The notes beneath the pieces were generated by a model. That model made no database searches. It saw nothing but the letters and a program-made list of their open reading frames with translations, and was not told the origin of the DNA. From NCBI GenBank assembly GCA_030377915.1, contig JAUCFZ010000002.1:1-56841 (forward strand): a DNA stretch of 56,841 nucleotides, written 5' to 3'. A program made the translations under genes and the position numbers. Every line of letters starts with the position of its first letter. Within the stretch, counting starts at the first letter, position 1. This document shows, piece after piece, positions 1-8,720 of this stretch. This DNA comes from Clostridiaceae bacterium HSG29. Lineage in GTDB: Bacteria > Bacillota > Clostridia > Peptostreptococcales > Acidaminobacteraceae.

Positions 1-1
1 A

Positions 2-385
2 GAAGTATTTGACTTATCAATGATAAGAAATGCAGTATATTTAATGAAAACAGGATACCTAAAAGGACCACTTCATTTTAATATGGTAATGAACGTACCA
101 GGATCAATAAAAGGAAGTGCAAAGAACCTAATGTTTATGGTAGACAGTATACCAGAAGGCTCAACATGGAGCGTATCAGGCATAGGAAACTCACAAATAG
201 AAATGATAACAATGGCAATCTTATTAGGAGGCCATGTAAGAACAGGCTTAGAAGACATACTAATGTATGACAAAGAAACACACGCAACAAATAAAATGCT
301 AGTAGAAAGAGTAGTAAGAATAGCAAAAGAATTAGGAAGAGAAATAGCAACACCAGAAGAAGCAAGAAAAATCCTTTCTATATAA
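2..385 (+). CDS. kce: 3-keto-5-aminohexanoate cleavage enzyme, C-terminal part (BKACE/DUF849 family)
   Basis: The frame is open from the window edge, so the start lies outside. About 127 residues are visible. The segment with GPLHFNMVMNVPGSIKGS, SIPEGSTWSVSGIG and LLGGHVRTGLED is typical of the C-terminal half of beta-keto acid cleavage enzymes, and the closest family I recognise is Kce. Kce condenses 3-keto-5-aminohexanoate with acetyl-CoA to give aminobutyryl-CoA and acetoacetate in anaerobic lysine fermentation. Other BKACE members use different beta-keto acids, so the substrate is inferred from similarity. The other lysine-fermentation genes would lie to the left of the window. A T-tailed hairpin follows directly, so this is the last gene of its operon. 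Confidence 0.82.
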   Translation, partial: EVFDLSMIRNAVYLMKTGYLKGPLHFNMVMNVPGSIKGSAKNLMFMVDSIPEGSTWSVSGIGNSQIEMITMAILLGGHVRTGLEDILMYDKETHATNKMLVERVVRIAKELGREIATPEEARKILSI

Positions 386-396
386 TACTACATTAA

Positions 397-425
397 AAGT
401 GGGCATAATAGCCCATTTTTTTTTT
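397..425 (+). terminator. Terminator after kce
   Basis: An 8-bp stem (397-404 with 411-418, one G-T pair) with an ATAATA loop is followed by a run of ten T. It separates kce from ptsI. Confidence 0.8.
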
Positions 426-434
426 GAAAAGAAA

Positions 435-463
435 TACACAGTTACATAGATATGATGTATAAT
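435..463 (+). promoter_or_regulatory. Probable promoter of ptsI
   Basis: A perfect TATAAT at 458-463 lies 17 nt after a weak -35 (TACACA, 435-440). It sits between the kce terminator and the ptsI ribosome site. Confidence 0.5.
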
Positions 464-499
464 TAAATGTAATAAATTGTTTAGTTTTAGGAGGATTTT

Positions 500-2233
500 A
501 TGTATGGACATGGTGTTTCGCCGGGAATTAGTATTGGAAGAGTAGAAATTTTTAAGGAATTTGATGAAAAAATTAGAAAACGCGATGTTATTGATGTTAA
601 ACATGAAGTAAAGAAATATTTGCAGGCAATTAGAGTTTGTAAACATAATATAGAAGAAGAATATAGTGAAATTCAGAAAAAATTTAAAGAGGAAAACTTT
701 GATGAATATCATAATCATCTTGAAATGTTAGTTGATGAAGAAATTATTGAACAGGTTAAACGTGAAATAATTGGTAGACATATTAATGCGGAATTTGCTT
801 TAAAAAATGTTATGGACAATTATATAGGTATTTTTGAAAGTATTGATGATGAAGAGATGAATCATAGAGTAATGGATTTAAAATATATTTTACTTAAATT
901 GTTAAAAATTATGATTTCATTTAGTGAAACTGAAAATAAAAAATCTGGTATTAAAAAAATTATTATTACACGAAATCTAAAAACAGCTGATACAACAAAA
1001 TTAGACTTGAATACAGTAATTGGAATTGTTAGTGAAACTGGAGGAGAAACTTCTCATAGTGCAATAATGGCAAAAGCACTTAATGTTCCAGCGGTTGTCG
1101 CTTTGGAAGGAATTTTATCTAAAGTAAAAGATGGAGATGAAATAATAATTGATGGTTTTAAAGGAAGAGTAATTGTTCATCCAACTGATGATCAAAAAAA
1201 AGAGTATTTAGCAAAACAAAAAAGAGAAAATGAAAGAAAAGAAAAATTAAAAGAATATATTAATAAAAAAACTATTACTGAAGATGGACATATGATTGAG
1301 CTTTCTTCAAATATTGCAACATTAAATGATATACCTGGAGTTATTAATAGTGGCAGCGAGGGTATTGGACTTTTTAGAACTGAATTTATTTACATGAATA
1401 GGGAAAAATTACCTACAGAAGAAGAACAGTATATAATATATAAAAGAGTTGCGTTATCGTTAAAAGGTAAGCCAGTAGTAATAAGAACTTTAGATATTGG
1501 AGGAGATAAGGAATTAGAGTATTTTGAATTTCCCAAAGAAGATAATCCTTTTTTAGGATATAGGGCTATTAGAATGAGTTTAGATAAAACTAATATTTTT
1601 AAAGTTCAGTTAAGAGCTATTTTAAGAGCGAGCATATTTGGTGAATTAAAAATAATGTTTCCGTTAATATCGCATTATCATGAATTAATAAATGCAAAAC
1701 AAATTTTGCAAGAAGTAAAAAATGAACTTGATAAAGAAGATATTAAATATAATAACGATATTGAAGTTGGTATGATGGTTGAAGTTCCATCGGCAGTATT
1801 AATTTCAGATTTTTTAGCTAAAGAAGTTGATTTTTTTTCAATTGGAACAAATGATTTAATTCAATATACAGTTGCAGTAGATAGGACAAATGAGCATTTG
1901 AATTATTTATATACTCCTTATCATCCAGCGGTACTAAAGCTTATTAAAATGACAATTGATAATGCACATAAAAATGGAATATGGGTTGGGTTATGTGGAG
2001 AAGTTGCAGGAAATGAGTCAATTATTCCATTATTAGTTAGTATGGGACTTGATGAATTTAGCATGAATTCAAATGAAGTTTTAAGATCTAGATATGTAAT
2101 AAACCATATTAGTAAAAAAGAATATGCTAAGCATATTGATGAAATTTTATCTTTGAGAAGTTGCTTAAAAGTAAAAGAAAAGCTTCTAGAATTAAATAAA
2201 AAATATAATTGTTTTTATAAAATATTTGAATAG
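500..2233 (+). CDS. ptsI: Phosphoenolpyruvate-protein phosphotransferase (PTS enzyme I)
   Basis: Cytoplasmic enzyme I of the sugar phosphotransferase system; it takes phosphate from PEP and passes it to HPr. At 577 aa it has normal family length. The N-terminal GHGVSPGISIGR, the phosphohistidine segment GGETSHSAIMAKALNVPAVV (His about residue 186), the PEP-binding region with GIGLFRTEFIYM, and the C-terminal GTNDLIQY and CGEVAGNE motifs are all present. The start is preceded by TAGGAGG. No ptsH is in the window, and the next gene is an unrelated sensor kinase beginning 35 nt downstream, so ptsI may share a transcript with the signalling operon. All catalytic signatures look intact. Confidence 0.95.
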   Translation: MYGHGVSPGISIGRVEIFKEFDEKIRKRDVIDVKHEVKKYLQAIRVCKHNIEEEYSEIQKKFKEENFDEYHNHLEMLVDEEIIEQVKREIIGRHINAEFALKNVMDNYIGIFESIDDEEMNHRVMDLKYILLKLLKIMISFSETENKKSGIKKIIITRNLKTADTTKLDLNTVIGIVSETGGETSHSAIMAKALNVPAVVALEGILSKVKDGDEIIIDGFKGRVIVHPTDDQKKEYLAKQKRENERKEKLKEYINKKTITEDGHMIELSSNIATLNDIPGVINSGSEGIGLFRTEFIYMNREKLPTEEEQYIIYKRVALSLKGKPVVIRTLDIGGDKELEYFEFPKEDNPFLGYRAIRMSLDKTNIFKVQLRAILRASIFGELKIMFPLISHYHELINAKQILQEVKNELDKEDIKYNNDIEVGMMVEVPSAVLISDFLAKEVDFFSIGTNDLIQYTVAVDRTNEHLNYLYTPYHPAVLKLIKMTIDNAHKNGIWVGLCGEVAGNESIIPLLVSMGLDEFSMNSNEVLRSRYVINHISKKEYAKHIDEILSLRSCLKVKEKLLELNKKYNCFYKIFE

Positions 2234-2268
2234 GATAGATAATGATTTTTAACATTTTGGGAGGGGTT

Positions 2269-5200
2269 ATGGTTAAAAAAAATATTAAAACGCAATCTAT
2301 AGTAAAAAAATTAATTTCAAGAGTTGGATTTGCAATTTTATTATTAGTATTAATTTTGATTTCGAGTAATTTTTTTATATCAAAAAAAATTGCTTTTAAT
2401 GAGAAAGTTAATTATATAGAAGCAAGCGCTCAAAATAAGTCAAAAGAAATAGAGCTTATATTTGATGAAGCATATTATGAATTAAAAACATTTGAAAAAA
2501 CAGTTAATACTATTAAAAATGATGAAAGTATTTCTAAAAAAAGGGAAGTAATCGAAAATATTGCAAAGGAAATTGTTATAAATAATGAAAATGTTGTTGG
2601 AATTGGCATTGGATTTAATAAAAATGCATTTGATAATAAGGATGCGCTATATGTAGGTATTGACAAGTATGGTGAAGAAGGACAATTTTTTCCTTATATT
2701 ACATACTTAAATAATGAATTAAATATTCAACCTTTAATAGGACTAGAAAATGAAAATTATTATTTAGAAGCAAAAAATGCAAAAAGAGATGTATTAATTG
2801 AACCATATGAATTTAAAGTAAATAATCAAAATGTTCTAATGACAAATATTTCGGTACCATTATATGATAAAAATAATAAGTTTATTGGAATTTTAGGAAT
2901 AGATATGTTATTAGAAAGTATACAACAGAAAATGGAAGAAGAGCTTGAAGAAAATATTGAAGAAGAATATTATTTTATTAGTAATAGTGGAATTATAGTT
3001 GCAAATGATACTGATTCATCAAAAGTAGGGGAAAGTATTATAAAATATTATCCTAATTTTGAAAAGAATAAGATAGAAATGGATAATGTTGGTTCGGTTT
3101 CAAGATATTCAGAATTGAATTCTAGCATTTATAAAGTTAATTTAAAAACAACTTTTGGAGAACTAAATGCAAAGTGGTATTTACTTGCAAATGTTGAAAA
3201 TTCAGTGATTTTTGCTGAGACTTATAGAAATAGTTTAATAATAATTGTATTGAGTTTATTATTTTCTGTTATTAGTGCTGTGTTACTTGCAAAAGTTATT
3301 AGGAATACGATTAGACCTGTTGTTTTATTAAGTGATAAAATGAAGGAACTTGATATTAATGATGTGAGAAATACAAAATTTGATTTAGAAGAAACCGAAC
3401 TAATAGAAGTAGATGTGTTAATTAGAGCTTATAAAGAAATTATTGAAAATTTAAAGGATAATTTTAAAATTAGAGATAAAAAAGAAAAACTTCAGTTAGC
3501 TCAAGTAAAAATAAGTAATTTAATTCAAAGTGATAATAAACTTGATTTATTAGGAAAAGATATAATAACTGAAGTAACAAAGGAAGTTAATGGGCAAATA
3601 GGTGCATTATATATTGAAAATGACGAAGAAAAAGAAGAAACATATAAACTTTTTTCAAGTTATGCATATATTAAAAGAAAAGGTATAAATACATCATATA
3701 AAATTGGAGAAGGATTAATAGGTCAAGCAGCACTTGAAAAAGAATTGATAATTATTTCTGAAATTCCAAAAGATTATATTGCAATAAATTCAGGATTAGG
3801 AAAAAGTGAACCCAAAAATATTGTTATAGTTCCATGTGTGTTTAACGATGAAGTTATAGCTATATTAGAAATTGGATTTATCAATGAAATTGGAGATGTA
3901 GTTATTGAATATTTAGAAACAATAAGAAATTCAGTTGCAATAGCATTGAAAAATATAAAAAATAATGAATATAATAAATTTCTTTTAGATCAAACAATGG
4001 AGCAATCAATTGAACTTCAACATCAACAAGAAGAATTGAGAGTATCAAATGAAGAATTAGAAGAGCAAACTGAAACACTTAAAAAATCTCAAGTTGAATT
4101 AGAAACACAGCAAGAAGAATTACGAGTTATCAATGAAGAACTTGAATCAAATGCTCAGCAAATGAAATTAAGTAAAAAAGAAGTTGAAAGAAAAAATGAT
4201 GAACTTGAAATTGCACAAAAAGAAATTGAGGGAAAAGCAAATGACTTAGAGTTATCAAATAAATATAAATCAGAGTTTTTAGCGAATATGTCACATGAGT
4301 TAAGAACGCCTCTTAATAGTATATTGATATTATCTGAACTATTAGAAAATAATCCTAGAAAAACTTTAGGAGAAAAGGATATAGAATTTGCTAAAACAAT
4401 TAATACTTCTGGAAAAGATTTGTTAAATTTGATTAATGATATATTAGATTTATCAAAAGTTGAAGCTGGAAAAGAAGAATTAGAAATTGCTGAAATGAAT
4501 ATTGAAGAGTTAATAAGTGAAATGTTAGCGCTATTTAATCCTGTAGCTATGAAATCAAATGTTAAATTTATTACTGAAACAGATGATAAATTACCAATTC
4601 ATATTATGACGGATAAGCAAAAAATCAAACAAATAATTAAAAATTTACTTTCAAATGCATTTAAATTTACTAAAGATGGAACTGTAACTTTAAAACTTTC
4701 ACTAGAAGAATCAAAATTATTAATTCAAATAATTGATACTGGAGTTGGAATTGAAAAAGATAAAGTAAACAGTATTTTTGATGCATTTAAGCAAGAAGAT
4801 GGCTCAATAAGCAGAAAATTTGGTGGAACTGGATTAGGTTTGTCCATATCAAAGGAATATGCAAAACTTCTTGGCGGAAATATTGAAATTGAAAGTGAAA
4901 AAGAAAAAGGTAGTATTTTTAGTTTAATTATACCAATTAGATATAAAAAGAAAGAAGAAAGAAATAAAAAAGTAAAAAAGATTTCAAATGATACGATAAA
5001 TAAATTAAAGAGTAGCATTGATACGAATGAAGTATTATTTGAATCACAAGATGATATTAATTATATACAAGATGATAGAAGAAACATTGAAAAGACTGAT
5101 GATGTAATATTGATAGTTGATGATGATTCTAATTTTGCAGAAGTTGTACTTGAACTTGTAAGAAATGGAGATTATAAAGCGATAGTTGCAGAAACAGGTG

Positions 5201-6237
5201 AAGCAGCATTATTCTTAGCAGATTATTATCTACCGAAAGGGATAATTCTAGATATTGGATTACCTAAAATGGATGGGTATGAAGTTACAAAAAAGTTGAA
5301 AATGAATAACAGAACAAAAGATATACCGGTTTACATTATTAGTGGTAAAGGAAAAGATAATAATCAAAATATGGATGGAATATTAAAATATTATCAAAAA
5401 CCTATTACACCAAAACAAATTGAAGAAATACTTAATAAAACATCAGAAATATCTAGTAATATTAAAAATATTCTTGTAATTGAAGATAATGAAATTCAAA
5501 GAAATAGTGTAGTAGAATTAATAAAAAATGATTATAATTACATTACAGTAGATTCATGTGAATCAGGAGCTACAGCTTTAGAAAAATTGAAATTAAAGAG
5601 ATATGATTTGATAATTTTAGATTTAGGTTTAGAAGATTACAAAGAATTTGAATTTATTGAGGTTTTAAAAGGAAATGAGGAATATAAAAATATTCCAATA
5701 ATTGTAAATACAGGAGAAGATATTTCTAGAGAAAACGAATTAAAACTTCGCAAAAAAGTAAGTGATATAATTATTAAAGATGATGTATCAACGAGAAGAT
5801 TGTTAGATGAAATAAAATTATTTGTTCATAAAGTTGAAGATGGTAAAATAAGTGATTTTAGTGAATTATTTACTAATAAAACAATTTTAGTTGTTGATGA
5901 TGATATGAGAAATATTTTTGCGCTTTCAAGTATTTTAGAAACAAGTGGTATAAATGTTGAAATTGCAACAAACGGAAAAGAAGGTATAAATGTATTAAAA
6001 AACAATAAAAATATTGATTTGGTATTAATGGATATTATGATGCCAGAAATGAATGGCTATGAAGCTATGAAAATTATTAGAGAAACTGAAGGGATAAAAG
6101 ATATTTCAATTATCGCTTTAACAGCAAAAGCGATGAAAGGTGATAGAGATAAATGTATTGAAGCGGGAGCTAATGAATATTTATCAAAACCAATTGATAG
6201 AGAAAAATTACTATCTCTTTTAAGAGTGTGGTTATAA
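2269..6237 (+). CDS. Hybrid sensor histidine kinase with three receiver domains
   Basis: A membrane sensor kinase of about 1322 aa. In order: TM1 (about 20-37), an extracytoplasmic Cache-like sensor region (about 40-310), TM2 (about 322-344), a HAMP-like linker, a GAF-like domain (about 410-560), a long Glu-rich coiled coil with repeats of QQEELRV.NEELE (about 565-665), HisKA (SHELRTPLNSI, phospho-His about 676), HATPase (GGTGLGLSISKEYAKLLGG), then three receivers at about 945-1060, 1065-1185 and 1203-1322. Each receiver has a plausible phospho-Asp (ILDIGLPKMDGYE, ILDLGLED, LMDIMMPEMNGYE). I chose the ATG at 2269 because GGGAGGGG lies just before it; an in-frame ATG at 2242 has a much weaker site. 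The stop abuts the cheR start. The ligand is unknown. Confidence 0.9.
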   Translation: MVKKNIKTQSIVKKLISRVGFAILLLVLILISSNFFISKKIAFNEKVNYIEASAQNKSKEIELIFDEAYYELKTFEKTVNTIKNDESISKKREVIENIAKEIVINNENVVGIGIGFNKNAFDNKDALYVGIDKYGEEGQFFPYITYLNNELNIQPLIGLENENYYLEAKNAKRDVLIEPYEFKVNNQNVLMTNISVPLYDKNNKFIGILGIDMLLESIQQKMEEELEENIEEEYYFISNSGIIVANDTDSSKVGESIIKYYPNFEKNKIEMDNVGSVSRYSELNSSIYKVNLKTTFGELNAKWYLLANVENSVIFAETYRNSLIIIVLSLLFSVISAVLLAKVIRNTIRPVVLLSDKMKELDINDVRNTKFDLEETELIEVDVLIRAYKEIIENLKDNFKIRDKKEKLQLAQVKISNLIQSDNKLDLLGKDIITEVTKEVNGQIGALYIENDEEKEETYKLFSSYAYIKRKGINTSYKIGEGLIGQAALEKELIIISEIPKDYIAINSGLGKSEPKNIVIVPCVFNDEVIAILEIGFINEIGDVVIEYLETIRNSVAIALKNIKNNEYNKFLLDQTMEQSIELQHQQEELRVSNEELEEQTETLKKSQVELETQQEELRVINEELESNAQQMKLSKKEVERKNDELEIAQKEIEGKANDLELSNKYKSEFLANMSHELRTPLNSILILSELLENNPRKTLGEKDIEFAKTINTSGKDLLNLINDILDLSKVEAGKEELEIAEMNIEELISEMLALFNPVAMKSNVKFITETDDKLPIHIMTDKQKIKQIIKNLLSNAFKFTKDGTVTLKLSLEESKLLIQIIDTGVGIEKDKVNSIFDAFKQEDGSISRKFGGTGLGLSISKEYAKLLGGNIEIESEKEKGSIFSLIIPIRYKKKEERNKKVKKISNDTINKLKSSIDTNEVLFESQDDINYIQDDRRNIEKTDDVILIVDDDSNFAEVVLELVRNGDYKAIVAETGEAALFLADYYLPKGIILDIGLPKMDGYEVTKKLKMNNRTKDIPVYIISGKGKDNNQNMDGILKYYQKPITPKQIEEILNKTSEISSNIKNILVIEDNEIQRNSVVELIKNDYNYITVDSCESGATALEKLKLKRYDLIILDLGLEDYKEFEFIEVLKGNEEYKNIPIIVNTGEDISRENELKLRKKVSDIIIKDDVSTRRLLDEIKLFVHKVEDGKISDFSELFTNKTILVVDDDMRNIFALSSILETSGINVEIATNGKEGINVLKNNKNIDLVLMDIMMPEMNGYEAMKIIRETEGIKDISIIALTAKAMKGDRDKCIEAGANEYLSKPIDREKLLSLLRVWL

Positions 6238-7080
6238 ATGACTGAAAATGAATTATTAAAAATTGAAGAAATTGAATTGAAATTATTTTTGCAAGCTATT
6301 TATTTGAAATATGGTTATGATTTTGATAATTATACAAAAAAACATATTAAAAGAAGGATAAAAAGAAGAATGCAATTAGATAATTTTTCTTCGATTTCTA
6401 AAATTACCGAAAAATTACTTTATAGTGAGGAATATTTTAGAAAAATCATTTTAAAAGATTTATCAATCAATACAACTGAAATGTTTAGATACCCGGAATT
6501 TTTTAAGATGATAAGAGAAGATATAATTCCAATATTAAGAACTTATCCATCAATAAATATATGGCATGCAGGTGCTTCAACCGGTGAAGAGATATTTTCA
6601 ATGGCAATTTTATTAAAAGAAGAAGGATTACTAGAGAAAACGAATATTTATGCAACGGATTTTAATTTGAATGTATTGAATTCAGCCAAAAAAGGAATAT
6701 ATTCAATGGAAAAAGTTAAAAAATGGACTAAGAATTATCAAGAAGCAGGTGGTAAAAAATCTTTCGCAGAATACTATATAGCAAAATATGATTCTGTAAT
6801 TTTTGATTCTGCATTATTAAAAAATGTAACATTTTTAGAACATAATTTAGTTGAAGACGGAAGCTTTATTGAGGCAAATTTAATAATTTGTAGAAATGTT
6901 TTTATTTATTTTAATAATCAATTACAAGAGAGAATTCTTAAATTATTTCTTGATAGTTTAACAAGAGGTGGATTTTTAGGTTTAGGTTCAAAAGAAAGTA
7001 TTAAGTATAATGAATCTAAAGAAAAATTTAATGAAATTTCTTTTAAAAATAAAATATATCAAAAAAAATATTTGGAGTGA
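6238..7080 (+). CDS. cheR: CheR-type chemoreceptor glutamate methyltransferase
   Basis: This 280-aa protein has the CheR N-terminal helical domain (about 10-75) and the SAM-dependent methyltransferase domain, with the SAM loop WHAGASTGEEIFSMAILL and the later motif LIICRNVFIYF. CheR enzymes methylate glutamates of chemoreceptors. The start codon follows the kinase stop with no gap, so the two are translationally coupled. No chemoreceptor, CheA or CheW gene is in the window. The target may therefore be elsewhere, or this may be one of the non-chemotaxis CheR/CheB signalling modules known next to hybrid kinases. That second reading is inference. Confidence 0.9.
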   Translation: MTENELLKIEEIELKLFLQAIYLKYGYDFDNYTKKHIKRRIKRRMQLDNFSSISKITEKLLYSEEYFRKIILKDLSINTTEMFRYPEFFKMIREDIIPILRTYPSINIWHAGASTGEEIFSMAILLKEEGLLEKTNIYATDFNLNVLNSAKKGIYSMEKVKKWTKNYQEAGGKKSFAEYYIAKYDSVIFDSALLKNVTFLEHNLVEDGSFIEANLIICRNVFIYFNNQLQERILKLFLDSLTRGGFLGLGSKESIKYNESKEKFNEISFKNKIYQKKYLE

Positions 7081-7084
7081 TTAT

Positions 7085-7657
7085 ATGAAATATAAAGCAG
7101 TAGTAATTGGTGGATCTGCAGGTAGCTTAAAAGCAATTATTAAAATATTAAAAGAAATTAATAATGAGATTGTTATTCCAATTGTGATTTTATTTCATTT
7201 ATCAGAAGATAATGAAAATGAATTACCTCTATTGTTATCAAAATATATAAATAATATAATAAAAGAAGCTGAAGATAAAGAGCAAATACAAGAGAATGTT
7301 ATATATACTGCACCAGCAATGTATCATTTACAGATTGAAGATAATTTGAAATTTTCATTACTTTATAGTGAAAAAGTAAATTATTCTAGGCCATCTATAG
7401 ATATTTTATTTGAAACAGCTGCTGAAGCATTTAATGGAAATTTATTAGGTATATTATTAACTGGGGCAAATACAGATGGAGCAAAAGGATTAAAAAGAAT
7501 TGAGGATTTAGGGGGACATGTAATAGTGCAGGAACCAAGTACTGCATATTCAGCTATTATGCCTGAGGGTGCAATTAAAATATTGAAAAATCCAGAAGTG
7601 ATAAGTTTAGAAGAGATAGGTAAGAATTTAAATGAATTAATGGGAATAAGGGAGTAA
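7085..7657 (+). CDS. CheB-type methylesterase, catalytic domain only
   Basis: 190 aa. It matches the CheB methylesterase/deamidase domain: nucleophile Ser in GGSAGSLKAI near the N-terminus, catalytic His in LFHLSEDNENELP and Asp in LTGANTDGAKGL. The usual N-terminal receiver domain is absent, so activity cannot be switched by direct phosphorylation as in classical CheB; the three receivers of the upstream kinase may supply regulation (inference). The ATG at 7085 lies 4 nt after the cheR stop, with TTGGAGTG overlapping the cheR end as ribosome site. A longer in-frame reading from 7010 would lie inside cheR and is unlikely. Confidence 0.88.
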   Translation: MKYKAVVIGGSAGSLKAIIKILKEINNEIVIPIVILFHLSEDNENELPLLLSKYINNIIKEAEDKEQIQENVIYTAPAMYHLQIEDNLKFSLLYSEKVNYSRPSIDILFETAAEAFNGNLLGILLTGANTDGAKGLKRIEDLGGHVIVQEPSTAYSAIMPEGAIKILKNPEVISLEEIGKNLNELMGIRE

Positions 7658-7658
7658 T

Positions 7659-8660
7659 ATGGAAAACGAATATATTTCGACAGTGTTAATAGTTGATGAT
7701 ACAGAAGCAAATCTTATTGCACTATCAGCTTTACTAGAGAGTGAAGATGTTAATGTGTTGCAGGCAAGATCGGGCAATGAAGCATTAAAAATTATACTTA
7801 CAAATAAAATTGATATTATTTTACTTGATGTGCAAATGCCAGATATGGATGGTTTTGAAGTAGCTGAAATTTTAAGGGGTAATAATAAAACAAAAACTAT
7901 TCCAATTATATTTATAACGGCAATAAGTAAAGAGGAAGAATATATATTTAAAGGGTATGAGTTAGGGGCAGTAGATTATTTATATAAACCAATCAGGAAC
8001 GAACTATTAAAAAGTAAAATAAAAGTTTTTTTAAGACTCAATAAACAAGCTAAAATTATTGAAGAGAAAAATAGTAAATTAGAAATGATAATAAATGAAT
8101 TAAAAGAAAAAAAAGATGAAATTTCAAGACTTGCAAGATTAGATGGGTTAACAGGAGTTTTTAATAGAAGAGTTTTTGATGAAAATTTTGGTAATGAATG
8201 GGCAAGATGCTTTAGAAATAAGAAATATCTATCCGTGATTATGATAGATATTGATTTTTTTAAGCAATATAATGATACTTATGGACATTTGGTAGGAGAT
8301 GATGCTTTAATATTAGTTGCAAAGGAAATAGTAAAAACAGTAGGTAGATCATATGATGAAGTTTTTAGATATGGTGGAGAGGAATTTGTAGTATTATTAC
8401 CAAATACTGATTACCAAGGAGCGATTTTTATTGCAGAAAATATTAGAAAAAATATTGAAAAATTAGAGATTGAACATAGGAATTCGGAAATTGCAAAATA
8501 TTTAACTGTAAGTCTTGGCATTTCTACATGTGTACCAAGTGATAATATTGAAAAAATGACTTTATTAGATATAGCTGATAATATGTTATATGATGCAAAA
8601 AGAAGTGGAAGAAATAGAACTACTGGAAAAAATTTAGATAAATTGATGAATAATATATAA
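7659..8660 (+). CDS. Response-regulator diguanylate cyclase (REC-GGDEF)
   Basis: 333 aa. An N-terminal receiver (VLIVDDTEANLIALSALLES, phospho-Asp in ILLDVQMPDMDGFE, LYKPI near its end) is joined by a coiled coil (about 128-155) to a GGDEF domain with the intact active-site motif RYGGEEF. The product-inhibition I-site RxxD (RSYD) sits five residues before GGEEF, as in feedback-controlled cyclases. It should make cyclic di-GMP from two GTP when its receiver is phosphorylated, plausibly by the hybrid kinase of the same operon. It starts one base after the cheB stop, with AAGGGAG upstream. Confidence 0.93.
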   Translation: MENEYISTVLIVDDTEANLIALSALLESEDVNVLQARSGNEALKIILTNKIDIILLDVQMPDMDGFEVAEILRGNNKTKTIPIIFITAISKEEEYIFKGYELGAVDYLYKPIRNELLKSKIKVFLRLNKQAKIIEEKNSKLEMIINELKEKKDEISRLARLDGLTGVFNRRVFDENFGNEWARCFRNKKYLSVIMIDIDFFKQYNDTYGHLVGDDALILVAKEIVKTVGRSYDEVFRYGGEEFVVLLPNTDYQGAIFIAENIRKNIEKLEIEHRNSEIAKYLTVSLGISTCVPSDNIEKMTLLDIADNMLYDAKRSGRNRTTGKNLDKLMNNI

Positions 8661-8720
8661 TGTTTAATAAAAAAATTAAATGGGTATAAATATGTTGCGA
8701 ATTCAATAATGAGGTGATAT

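Noticed and set aside
135-365. Minus-strand open frame rich in Leu/Phe opposite kce
   Set aside because: It mirrors a well-matched Kce segment, has low-complexity hydrophobic composition and no family resemblance; it is an antisense shadow.
2242-2268. Upstream ATG of the hybrid kinase
   Set aside because: The ATG at 2269 is directly preceded by GGGAGGGG, while 2242 has only a weak AGGAT, so the shorter form is preferred.
4000-4260. Internal sequence repeats in the hybrid kinase
   Set aside because: They encode heptad coiled-coil repeats (QQEELRV.NEELE), not a DNA repeat or mobile element.
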